This document shows positions 34,177-41,625 of a DNA stretch of 41,625 nt, piece after piece. The translations under genes were made by a program, and so were the position numbers. This DNA is from Streptomyces sp. NRRL F-6131 (GTDB lineage Bacteria; Actinomycetota; Actinomycetes; Streptomycetales; Streptomycetaceae): assembly GCA_000719695.1 (NCBI GenBank), contig JOHN01000066.1, positions 1 through 41,625 of the forward strand, in the 5' to 3' direction. Under the pieces are notes generated by a model. That model was not told the DNA's origin, made no database searches, and was given only the letters and a program-made list of their open reading frames with translations. Positions within the stretch are counted from its first letter, which is position 1. The number at the start of each line of letters is the position of its first letter.

Positions 34177-35885
34177 CCGGCCGCACACCGCCCCGCACCG
34201 CCCCGTCGGTCACCGAACCCGACGCCGGGGCCGCCGAACCCCGCACCGAACCCCGCACCGTCCTGCGGGTCACCGACCTCACGGTCGCGTTCGACGGCAC
34301 CACCGCCGTGGACGGCGTCGGCTTCGACCTCACCGCCGGGGACACCCTCGGACTGGTCGGCGAGTCCGGCTCCGGCAAGTCCACCACCGCGCTCGCCCTG
34401 CTGCGGATGCTCCCCGCCGACGGCCGGATCACCGGCGGTTCGGTGGAGCTGGCCGGACAGGACCTCGCCGCCCTCCCCGAACCGGCCCTGCGCGCCCTGC
34501 GCGGACGGCGGATCGCCATGGTCTTCCAGGACCCGATGTCCTCGCTCAACCCGGTGCTCACCGTCGGCCGACAGCTCGACGAGGCCCTGCGCGCCCACGG
34601 AGCCCACCCCGACAAACGCCGACGCGCCTCCCGGGCCGTCGAGTTGCTCGACCTGGTGGGCATCCCCGACGCCGCCGCCCGACTGCGCGACCACCCGCAC
34701 CAGTTCTCCGGCGGACAGCGCCAGCGCATCATGATCGCCCTCGCGCTCGCCAACGACGCCCAGGTGCTGGTGGCCGACGAACCCACCACCGCCCTCGACC
34801 CGACCGTCCAGCAGCAGATCCTGCGCCTGCTCACCCGGATCAACCGGCAGACCGGCACCGCGCTCGTGGTGATCAGCCACGACCTCGGGGTGATCGCCCG
34901 GACCTGCCGCCGGCTGCTCGTCATGCGGCACGGCCGGGTGGTCGAGTCCGGCACCACCGCCGAACTCCTCACCGCGCCCCGGCACCCGTACACCCGGGAG
35001 CTGCTGGCCGCCGTCCCCCGTCTCGAGACGCCCTCCGGGGCGGCCGCCAACAGCACCCCGGGGCCGGAGCCGCTGCTCACCGTCACCGGCCTGCGCAAGA
35101 CCTACGGCACCCGACGGCGCACCGTCACCGCGCTGGACGGCGTCGACCTGGAGCTGCACCCCGGCGAGACCCTCGGCCTGGTCGGCGAGTCCGGCTCCGG
35201 CAAGTCCACCCTGGCCCGCGCCCTCGTCCAGGTGCACGCCCCGAGCGGCGGCGACATCCGCTTCCGGGGCCGGGCGTTCGGGCAGGGCGGCGAACGGGAC
35301 GCCCGCCGCGAGGTGCAACTGGTCTTCCAGGACCCGTACGCCTCGCTCAACCCCCGGATGACCGCCGGGCAGATCACCGCCGAACCGCTGATCGCCCACG
35401 GCCTGGGCGACCGCGCCGAGCGGAGCAAGCGGGTCGCCGAACTGCTGGAGCAGGTCGGGCTCGACCCCGGGAGCGCCGACCGGCACCCGCGCGCCTTCTC
35501 CGGCGGACAGCGCCAGCGCATCGGCATCGCCCGGGCCCTCGCGCCCGCACCGAGCGTGCTGATCTGCGACGAACCCGTCTCCGCGCTGGACGTCTCGGTG
35601 CAGGCGCAGGTCCTCGACCTGCTCGCCCGGCTCCAGCGGGACCTCGGCCTGGCCGTCCTCTTCATCGCCCACGACCTCGCGGTGGTCCGGCAGGTCAGCC
35701 ACCGGATCGCCGTGCTGCACCGGGGCCGGATCGTCGAGACCGGCCCGGCCGACCGGGTGGTCACCGCGCCCGAGCACCCGTACACCGCCGAACTCCTCGA
35801 CGCCGTACCGCGCCTGGACGCGGCCGCCGCGCCGCCCAGCACCGCCGCCGCCACCGCCGCCCTGACCCTCCGGAGCACCGCATGA
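34173..35885 (+). CDS. Fused ABC transporter ATPase (DppD-DppF type)
   Basis: 570 aa, two complete nucleotide-binding domains in one chain. Walker A GESGSGKST occurs at about residues 63-71 and again near 340. Both halves carry FSGGQRQRI signatures. Walker B stretches are VLVADEPTTALDPTVQQQI and VLICDEPVSALDVSVQAQVL. Each half ends with the oligopeptide-transporter segment HPYTRELLAAVP or HPYTAELLDAVP. The first domain corresponds to DppD, the second to DppF. Fusion ensures a 1:1 ratio and energises the two permeases just upstream. The stop overlaps the sulfatase ATG. Confidence 0.95.
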   Translation: MTGRTPPRTAPSVTEPDAGAAEPRTEPRTVLRVTDLTVAFDGTTAVDGVGFDLTAGDTLGLVGESGSGKSTTALALLRMLPADGRITGGSVELAGQDLAALPEPALRALRGRRIAMVFQDPMSSLNPVLTVGRQLDEALRAHGAHPDKRRRASRAVELLDLVGIPDAAARLRDHPHQFSGGQRQRIMIALALANDAQVLVADEPTTALDPTVQQQILRLLTRINRQTGTALVVISHDLGVIARTCRRLLVMRHGRVVESGTTAELLTAPRHPYTRELLAAVPRLETPSGAAANSTPGPEPLLTVTGLRKTYGTRRRTVTALDGVDLELHPGETLGLVGESGSGKSTLARALVQVHAPSGGDIRFRGRAFGQGGERDARREVQLVFQDPYASLNPRMTAGQITAEPLIAHGLGDRAERSKRVAELLEQVGLDPGSADRHPRAFSGGQRQRIGIARALAPAPSVLICDEPVSALDVSVQAQVLDLLARLQRDLGLAVLFIAHDLAVVRQVSHRIAVLHRGRIVETGPADRVVTAPEHPYTAELLDAVPRLDAAAAPPSTAAATAALTLRSTA

Positions 35886-38224
35886 GCACCGACCCGTCCC
35901 GCACCGACCCGTCCCGTCGCGACCCCTACCAGGGCTTCCCCGGCACCGTCGGCCGCACCTTCGCCGAGTCCACGCCCGCCTGGCCCCGGCGGGTCCGCCC
36001 GCGCGAAGGCGCCCCCAACATCGTCGTCGTCCTGGTCGACGACCTCGGCTACAGCGACATCGGCCCGTTCGGCGCCGAAGTCCCCACCCCCGTCCTCGAC
36101 GGCCTCGCCGAGCGCGGCGTCAAACTCGTCAACTACCACACCATGCCGCTCTGCTCGCCCGCCCGCGCGGCCCTGCTCACCGGCCTCAACCCGCACCGGG
36201 TCGGCTACTCCTTCGTCGCCAACGCCGACCCCGGCTTCCCCGGCTACGGCATGGAGGTCGCCGGGGACATCCCCACCCTCGCCGAACTGCTGCACGACGC
36301 CGGCTACGCCACCTGGGCCGTCGGCAAGTGGCACCTCACCCGCGACTCCGCCTCCCACGCCGCCGACGACCGCGCCAACTGGCCGCTGCAGAAGGGCTTC
36401 GACCAGTACTACGGCGTCCTGGAGGGCCTCACCAGCCTCTTCCACCCGCACCAACTCGTTCGCGACAACAGCCCGTTGGACATCGACGAGTTCCCCGACG
36501 ACTACTACTACACCGACGACATCACCGACCGGGCCATCGACATGGTCAAGTCGCTGCGCGCCCACGACGCCGACAAGCCGTTCTTCCTCTACCTCGCCCA
36601 CAACGCCGTGCACGGCCCGCTGCAGGCCAAGCCCGCGGACCTCGCCCGCCACCGGGGCCGCTACGACGGCGGCTGGGACGAGCTGCGCGCCGCCCGCTTC
36701 GCCCGCCAGCTCGCCGCAGGCCACTTCCCGCCCGGCACCGAACTCCCGGACCGCAACGCGGAGTCCGGCCACGAGGTCGGCCCCTGGAGCGAACTCACCG
36801 AGCCCGAGCGGCGGTTGTACGCCCGCTACATGGAGGTCTACGCGGCCATGGTCGACAACGTCGACCAGAACCTCGGCCGGCTGCTCGACACGCTCACCGA
36901 CCTCGGCGAACTCGACAACACCATCGTGGTGTTCACCTCCGACAACGGCGGCACCGGCGAGGGCGGCGCCGAAGGCACCCGCAGCTACTTCAGCCGCTTC
37001 GTCCACCACCCGAACCTCCCCGCCGACTGGAACCCCGACGTCGAGCGGGAGGTCGAGCTGATCGGCGGCCCGCGCTCCCTGGTCCACTACCCGCGCGGCT
37101 GGGGCATGGCCTCCAACACCCCGTTCCGCCTCTACAAGGGCCAGACCCACGCCGGCGGGGTGCGCGTCCCGTTCGTGCTGTCCTGGCCCGCCGGCCTCCC
37201 CCGCGCCGCGGACGACCCCGGCGTCCGCACCCCGTACCAGTACGTCACCGACCTGCTGCCCACCCTGCTCGAGCTCGCCGGCGTCGAACGGCCCGAGCGG
37301 CGCGCCGGACAGCCCGTGCAGTCCCTGGACGGCTTCCCCTTCACCACCGTCCTGCGCGACCCCGCCGCCGGCTCCACCCACCACGAGCAGTACTGCGAGA
37401 TGACCGGCAACCGCAGCTACTACCGCGACGGCTGGAAGCTGGTCACCCTGCACCGCCCCGGCACCCCGTACGACGACGGCGAGTGGGCCCTGTACGACCT
37501 GCGCACCGACCCCACCGAGATCCACGACCTCGCCGCCGAACACCCCGAGCTGGTCAAGGAGTTGTCCGCGGCCTGGGAGGCCGCCGCCTGGCACAACGGG
37601 GTCTTCCCGCTCGCCGACGGCAGCGGCGCGCTCGCCCGCCGCCACCCCGACGACGCCCGGCTGCGCCGCCCGCTGCGCCTGCTGGCCGGCACGCCCGAAC
37701 TCGAACGCTACCGCTCGTCCCGGCTGATCTCCTTCCGCTCCTTCACCGTCGAGGCCGAACTCGCCCACCACGGCGCCGGGGACGCCGGCGTGCTGGTCTC
37801 GCACGGCGACCAGGGCGGCGGCTACAGCCTCTACGTCGAGGACGGCCGGCTCCACCTCGCCTACAACCAGTACGGCGAACTCCTCGGGGCCGACGCCGGC
37901 CCGCTCGCCCCCGGCGCCCACCTGGTCACCGTCGAGGCCACCGCCCTGCCCGGGCTGCGCTGGGAGTTCCGCGTCCTCGTCGACGGCACCGAGACCGGCC
38001 GGCTGGGCCCCGTCCACCAGCTGATCGGCATGGCCCCGTTCCAGGGCATCAGCGTCGGCGTCGACCGCAAGTCCCCGGTCTCCTGGCCGGTGTACGAGCG
38101 CCACCGCTCGTACCGCTACACCGGCGGGCTGCGCGCCGTCACCTACCGCCCCGGCGACCCGGCCCCGGACGACCCGGAGACCGTCGCCCGCGCCCTGCGG
38201 GAGGCCGCCGCCGCGTTCGAATAA
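35882..38224 (+). CDS. Formylglycine-dependent sulfatase (arylsulfatase, AtsA-like), cytoplasmic
   Basis: 780 aa, close to the length of large actinobacterial arylsulfatases. It hydrolyses sulfate esters to alcohol and sulfate. The metal motif APNIVVVLVDDLGYSDIG (D53, D54) is followed by the formylglycine sequence C91-SPAR-AALLTG, in which Cys must be oxidised by a formylglycine-generating enzyme. GKWHLTRD and VVFTSDNGGTGEGG complete the active-site set. About 200 C-terminal residues form an extra beta-rich, concanavalin-like domain. There is no signal peptide, so substrates must be imported, which fits the ABC importer genes upstream. The start codon overlaps the ATPase stop (ATGA). Confidence 0.93.
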   Translation: MSTDPSRTDPSRRDPYQGFPGTVGRTFAESTPAWPRRVRPREGAPNIVVVLVDDLGYSDIGPFGAEVPTPVLDGLAERGVKLVNYHTMPLCSPARAALLTGLNPHRVGYSFVANADPGFPGYGMEVAGDIPTLAELLHDAGYATWAVGKWHLTRDSASHAADDRANWPLQKGFDQYYGVLEGLTSLFHPHQLVRDNSPLDIDEFPDDYYYTDDITDRAIDMVKSLRAHDADKPFFLYLAHNAVHGPLQAKPADLARHRGRYDGGWDELRAARFARQLAAGHFPPGTELPDRNAESGHEVGPWSELTEPERRLYARYMEVYAAMVDNVDQNLGRLLDTLTDLGELDNTIVVFTSDNGGTGEGGAEGTRSYFSRFVHHPNLPADWNPDVEREVELIGGPRSLVHYPRGWGMASNTPFRLYKGQTHAGGVRVPFVLSWPAGLPRAADDPGVRTPYQYVTDLLPTLLELAGVERPERRAGQPVQSLDGFPFTTVLRDPAAGSTHHEQYCEMTGNRSYYRDGWKLVTLHRPGTPYDDGEWALYDLRTDPTEIHDLAAEHPELVKELSAAWEAAAWHNGVFPLADGSGALARRHPDDARLRRPLRLLAGTPELERYRSSRLISFRSFTVEAELAHHGAGDAGVLVSHGDQGGGYSLYVEDGRLHLAYNQYGELLGADAGPLAPGAHLVTVEATALPGLRWEFRVLVDGTETGRLGPVHQLIGMAPFQGISVGVDRKSPVSWPVYERHRSYRYTGGLRAVTYRPGDPAPDDPETVARALREAAAAFE

Positions 38225-38268
38225 CCTGTCCCCGCAAGGCCTTGTCGTCCATCCTGTCCGGGGGAACA

Positions 38269-38904
38269 GTGATCCGCGAACTCCTGCCCGCACCCGTCGT
38301 CGTCGAGACGGCCTACGCCGACCCGCCCGAGGCCCGCCTGGAGCCGGAGGAGGAGGCGGTCATCGCGCGCGCCGTCGAATCCCGCCGCCGCGAGTTCACC
38401 ACCGTCCGCCACTGCGCCCGCCTCGCCCTCACCCGCCTCGGCGTGCCCTACCGCCCCCTGGTCCCCGGCCTGCGCGGCGCCCCGGGCTGGCCCGACGGCG
38501 TCATCGGCTCCCTCACCCACTGCGCCGGCTTCCGCGCCGCCGCCGTCGCCCGGGCCGACGGGGTCGTCTCCGTCGGCATCGACGCCGAACCCGCCCTCCC
38601 CCTCCCCGAGGGCGTCCTCGACGCCATCGCCCTCCCCGCCGAACAGCGGCGCAACACCGCCCTCACCACCGCCCACCCCGACGTCCCCTGGGACCGCCTC
38701 CTCTTCAGCGCCAAGGAGTCCGTCTACAAGACCTGGTTCCCGCTCACCCACCGCTTCCTCGACTTCTCCGAGGCCGACCTCACCCTCCAGCCCGACGGCA
38801 CCTTCACCGCCACCCTCCTCGTCCCCTCCCCCCTCCCCACCCTGGACGGCCGCTGGCGCGTCCACCAGGCCCACCTGGCGACGGCCATCACCGTCCTGCG
38901 GTAG
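38269..38904 (+). CDS. 4'-phosphopantetheinyl transferase (Sfp/EntD type)
   Basis: 211 aa. It transfers phosphopantetheine from CoA to carrier proteins. The EntD-like opening IRELLPAPVVVETAYADPPE is followed by GSLTHCAGFRAAAVA, the magnesium motif VSVGIDAEPAL (D105, E107) and LLFSAKESVYKTWFPLT (E150, K154). The GTG at 38269 has GGGGG upstream. It lies 44 bases after the sulfatase and may be read through from that operon, but no carrier-protein, PKS or NRPS gene is in the window. It probably acts in trans as a general activating enzyme for secondary metabolism. Confidence 0.93.
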   Translation: MIRELLPAPVVVETAYADPPEARLEPEEEAVIARAVESRRREFTTVRHCARLALTRLGVPYRPLVPGLRGAPGWPDGVIGSLTHCAGFRAAAVARADGVVSVGIDAEPALPLPEGVLDAIALPAEQRRNTALTTAHPDVPWDRLLFSAKESVYKTWFPLTHRFLDFSEADLTLQPDGTFTATLLVPSPLPTLDGRWRVHQAHLATAITVLR

Positions 38905-39040
38905 GGCCGCGCACCGCTCCCCCTTCTCGGGGCCGGAGTGGGGCCGGGGGCTCATGTTCCTGGGACCGGGGTGGGGGGAGGGTGGAGGTACGGCGCCCGC
39001 GGAGGTCGGAGCGGGCCCAGGACGGTTACGAGGTGTCACG

Positions 39041-39616
39041 ATGAGTAGTAGTTCCGTTACCGATGTGCCCGCCCTGCTGGTCACCGTGCACCCGAAGGAG
39101 CCCGGCAGGGCACCCGGCGCGGTGGTGGCGTACGGGATCCTGACCAGCACGGCGGTCGTGGTGGTCCCGGACCCTCCCGAAGCCCTGGCGAGCCCGTGGC
39201 AGAGATTCCTCGTCCGGATCTCCCGGCCCCCCGGAGCCACCGCCGAGACGCTCGCCGTCGGAGGGGTCGGCCTGGCTGCGGTCGAAGGGGACGGGATCAC
39301 CGCGGCGGCGGCGACGCTGATGCTGCTCTGGCCGTCGCGGTTCGCCGTCCCGGCCGTGACCACCACGCCGGAACGGATCGCCGAGGTCCTCGTCCGCCAC
39401 CGCGGCGACCAGTGGGCGGCGTACGCGGAACTCGGCTACCGGGTCGCACGCCCGGAAGCGGCGGGGCCGCCCGACACCTGGTGGCTCGGTGCCTCCCTGG
39501 CGGGCGGCGACGTCTCCGCGAGCGCCGGGGAGTACGGCATCAAGATGTGCTGCAGCAGTCCCAACTGCTGTCGCCGGTCGGAATTCGCGGCCGTGCCCGG
39601 CACGGCCGCCGGGTGA
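39041..39616 (+). CDS. Hypothetical protein with Cys-rich C-terminal tail, possible degenerate trypsin-like barrel
   Basis: 191 aa from ATG 39041, with GAGG seven bases upstream. Residues 8-105 alternate beta strands in an order resembling the first barrel of a chymotrypsin-fold protease (PALLVTVHPKE, GAVVAYGILTSTAVVVVPD, FLVRISRP, LMLLWPSRFAVPAV), but the usual AAHC His and the DLALL Asp are missing. The only four cysteines cluster at the C-terminus, MCCSSPNCCRR (C170, C171, C176, C177). No signal peptide. The histidine kinase gene starts 15 bases after its stop. The tail could bind metal, form a disulfide cap or be a processed peptide; none of these is established. Confidence 0.7.
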   Translation: MSSSSVTDVPALLVTVHPKEPGRAPGAVVAYGILTSTAVVVVPDPPEALASPWQRFLVRISRPPGATAETLAVGGVGLAAVEGDGITAAAATLMLLWPSRFAVPAVTTTPERIAEVLVRHRGDQWAAYAELGYRVARPEAAGPPDTWWLGASLAGGDVSASAGEYGIKMCCSSPNCCRRSEFAAVPGTAAG

Positions 39617-39631
39617 TCGGGCCCCGGAGCC

Positions 39632-40933
39632 GTGACGGCCACCGAGACGCCGCAGGACCGGCGTCGGACCGCGGGCGGTCTGCTGAACGTGCGGTCCGTC
39701 TGGCTGCAGGACATCGTGCTGGCGGCGGCGGTCGTCGTCCCGGAACTGTTCTACTTCGGTACACCGCTCGCCCCGTGGTCGAGCACCGAACAGCGCCTGG
39801 CGATGACCGTGCTCGCGCTCGCCGAGGGCCTCGCGCTGGTCCTGCGGCGTCACCGGCCACTGGTCACCTTCGGCGCGGTGTGGGGCATATCGGTCGGTGC
39901 CGACCTGCTCTCGTGGGCCGATGCCGTCGACTACATCCCGTGCTTCGGCCTCCTGGTCGCCCTCTACACCGTGGCCGCGCAGTGCCGGCGGCCGGTGGCC
40001 CTGACGGCCCTGGTGCTCGGCCTCGTCCCCATGGGGCTGGCGATCGCCGAGATGACCGGCGACCAGGAGGACTCCCGGTTCCTCCCGGTCCTCGTCGCGA
40101 ACATCGCCTTCTACATCCCCGTCACCCTGGCCACCTGGGGCTTCGCCCGGTGGAGCCGGGCCGCGGAGGAGGCCACCGAGCGGCACCGGCAGGAGGTCGC
40201 CGAGGCGCGGTCGCGGGTCACCCAGGAGCGGGTGCGGATCGCGCGGGAGCTGCACGACATCGTCGCGAACGCCGTCGCGGTGATGGTGCTGCGGGCGGAG
40301 ACGGCTCGGGTCACCGCGCTGGAGGATCCGGCCCGCGGGGAGGCGTTCGCGCACATCGAGGACCTCGGCCGGTCGACGATGGCCGAGCTGCGGCACATGC
40401 TGCGGCTGCTCCGCGGTTCCGTGGCGGCGGTCGAGGACGGGTACAGCCACGGTCTGGGCGATCTGGACCGGTTGCTGGCGGACGTCCGCAAGGCCGGGGT
40501 GCGGATCTCCGTGGAGACCCGCGGTGCCCCGCTGCGGATCGACGACAGCGTCAGCCAGACCGCCTACCGGCTGGTCCAGGAGGCCGCCACCAACATCACC
40601 AAGCACGCCGGCCCCGGCACCCGGGCGGTGGTGCGGATCACCTGGGACCGGGCGCTGCTGATCGAGGTGGTCGACGACGGCGCGGGGCGTCCCCCGGACG
40701 GGCAGCAGGAGCTGTCGACCGGGCACGGGCTGCTCGGGCTGCGCGAGCGGGTGGCCCTGTACGGCGGGCTGCTGAGCGCGGCCCCGTACGGGCCCGGGTA
40801 CCGGGTGGCGGCGGCGCTGCCGGTGTCCACGGCGGGCGCGGCGGGCGGGTCCGGGCCGGGCCCGGACGGGGCGGTGACGGTGGACGCACCCGGGGCGGGC
40901 ACGCCTAACGGAAGGCGTCGGAGAGGCGGGTGA
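39632..40933 (+). CDS. Sensor histidine kinase, NarL/HisKA_3 family
   Basis: 433 aa from GTG 39632. Residues about 25-170 hold five or six membrane helices with very short outside loops, so the signal is probably sensed within the membrane. A coiled linker follows (RAAEEATERHRQEVAEARSR), then the dimerisation/phosphorylation helix ERVRIARELHDIVANAVAVM with phosphoacceptor His208. The ATPase domain carries LVQEAATNITKHA (N box), IEVVDDGAG (G1) and GHGLLGLRERV (G2). No response-regulator gene lies within reach: the next gene is on the opposite strand and overlaps the kinase end. It is thus orphan in this window, sharing a transcript with the Cys-tail protein gene. Confidence 0.92.
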   Translation: MTATETPQDRRRTAGGLLNVRSVWLQDIVLAAAVVVPELFYFGTPLAPWSSTEQRLAMTVLALAEGLALVLRRHRPLVTFGAVWGISVGADLLSWADAVDYIPCFGLLVALYTVAAQCRRPVALTALVLGLVPMGLAIAEMTGDQEDSRFLPVLVANIAFYIPVTLATWGFARWSRAAEEATERHRQEVAEARSRVTQERVRIARELHDIVANAVAVMVLRAETARVTALEDPARGEAFAHIEDLGRSTMAELRHMLRLLRGSVAAVEDGYSHGLGDLDRLLADVRKAGVRISVETRGAPLRIDDSVSQTAYRLVQEAATNITKHAGPGTRAVVRITWDRALLIEVVDDGAGRPPDGQQELSTGHGLLGLRERVALYGGLLSAAPYGPGYRVAAALPVSTAGAAGGSGPGPDGAVTVDAPGAGTPNGRRRRGG

Positions 40934-41625
40934 AGGTGCGGCCGGCGGCGAGCAGGGCGGGGAGGGCGGCGGCCAGGCCGCGCGCGGTGCCGGAGCCGGG
41001 GTGGTTCATGTGGGCGATGACGATCCCGCCGGGGGCGGCGTCGAGGAGTTCGCGCTGGACCTGGGCGGCGGGGAGGGTCGCGCCGCCGTCGGCGTTGGTG
41101 CTGAAGCCGGCGATCCGCTGGCCGAGGTCGGCGGCGATCCGGGTGGCGACGTCGTCGTAGTGGGCGGTGCCGGAGCGGAAGAAGCCCGGCGGGCGGCCGA
41201 GGAGGGCGGTGAGCTTGGCGAGGTTGCCCGCGATCTCGTCGTGGACCTCGCCGGGGTCGCGGGTGCCCGCGATGCCGTAGGCGGCGCGGCCGGTGACGGA
41301 GAGGGGGCGGTGGGCGGTGCCGTGGTTGGCGATCTCGAAGAGCGGGTCGGCGGCGAGGGCGTCGAAGACGGCGGGGTTGGCGTCGATCCAGCGGGCGTTG
41401 AGGAAGAGCGTGGCGGGGACGCCGTGGTCGCGGAGGGTGTCGACGAGGGCGGCGTCGTAGCCGGAGCCGCCGGGGCCGCCGCAGGCGTCGAAGGTGAGGG
41501 CGACGGCGGGGGCGGCGGACCTGGGGAGGGCGGTGAGCACGCCGGGGACGTCGAGGCCCCAGGCGTCGGGGGCGGCGTCGGCGTAGCGGGCGGTGAGGAC
41601 CGCGCGGGTGGGGGCGGTGGCGGGC
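40905..41625 (-). CDS. Polysaccharide deacetylase (NodB/CE4), cut by window edge
   Basis: The last 240 codons are present; the open frame continues past the right edge (RYADAAPDAWGLDVPGVLT precedes the fold), so the internal GTG at 41540 is not taken as the start. The NodB motifs are APAVALTFDACGGPGGSGYD (catalytic Asp), the metal-binding HGTAHRPLS (His-x4-His region) and FFRSGTAHYDD, and the late IVIAHMNHPGSGTA supplies the final His. It would remove acetyl groups from cell-wall or extracellular polysaccharide. The N-terminus and any signal peptide lie outside the window. The 3' end overlaps the convergent kinase gene by 29 bp. Confidence 0.88.
   Translation of the reverse strand, partial: PATAPTRAVLTARYADAAPDAWGLDVPGVLTALPRSAAPAVALTFDACGGPGGSGYDAALVDTLRDHGVPATLFLNARWIDANPAVFDALAADPLFEIANHGTAHRPLSVTGRAAYGIAGTRDPGEVHDEIAGNLAKLTALLGRPPGFFRSGTAHYDDVATRIAADLGQRIAGFSTNADGGATLPAAQVQRELLDAAPGGIVIAHMNHPGSGTARGLAAALPALLAAGRTFTRLSDAFR

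Noticed and set aside
38269..38904. Edge of a polyketide or nonribosomal peptide cluster
   Set aside because: The phosphopantetheinyl transferase is the only such gene; no carrier, synthase or tailoring gene flanks it.
38905..39040. Terminator after the phosphopantetheinyl transferase gene
   Set aside because: Only a four-base CCCC/GGGG stem could be drawn near 38920-38933; too weak to annotate.

Overview
The window is very GC-rich, uses GTG starts often and Shine-Dalgarno sites of the GGAG/GGAGG type, and has promoters of the TTGACA/TAGNNT kind. Gene families such as GH85, ROK, a papain-inhibitor-like protein and Cys-rich leader peptides point to a streptomycete-type actinomycete (Streptomyces, Kitasatospora or a close relative). 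The species cannot be fixed from the sequence. No tRNA, rRNA, CRISPR array or insertion sequence was seen.

Region 1 (1-19818) is dominated by a locus that I read as a complete high-mannose N-glycan foraging system. Two divergent transcription units flank a LacI-family regulator gene (8511-9587, minus). The leftward unit encodes a secreted GH85 endo-beta-N-acetylglucosaminidase, a 1418-aa GH38 alpha-mannosidase with NEW3-like repeats, and a small SurA-like/DUF7158-like protein. The rightward unit encodes a lipoprotein sugar binder, two MalF/MalG-type permeases (no ATPase), a GH5-like beta-mannosidase candidate, a second GH38 alpha-mannosidase, a ROK sugar kinase and a type I mannose-6-phosphate isomerase. 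The predicted route is: glycan released outside the cell, oligomannose-GlcNAc imported, alpha- and then beta-mannosides trimmed in the cytoplasm, mannose phosphorylated and isomerised to fructose-6-P. Two near-identical palindromes (consensus CTAAACCGGTTTAG) overlie well-formed promoters of both units. One of these promoters lies inside the 3' end of the lacI gene itself. A truncated class A penicillin-binding protein gene, probably leaderless, opens the window.

Region 2 (19993-27892) is a mixed block. It holds a hotdog thioesterase and a small helical protein with lower GC than the neighbours, a secreted DUF6528-like propeller protein, a short UvrA-type ABC protein, a DAO-family FAD oxidoreductase, a hypothetical protein, a secreted papain-inhibitor-like (DPBB) protein and a 68-aa secreted peptide.

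Region 3 (28105-38904) is a sulfur-scavenging unit. A 22-aa leader peptide with three consecutive TGT cysteine codons, followed by mutually exclusive hairpins, precedes an alkylsulfatase-like TauD dioxygenase gene. Downstream come a ROK repressor, a complete peptide/opine-type ABC importer (Tat lipoprotein binder, two permeases, fused double ATPase), a formylglycine sulfatase without signal peptide, and a phosphopantetheinyl transferase. The probable job is import and desulfation of organic sulfate esters under cysteine-sensing control.

Region 4 (39041-41625) contains a 191-aa protein whose only four cysteines lie in a CC-4-CC C-terminal tail, an orphan NarL-type histidine kinase and a polysaccharide deacetylase running off the right edge.
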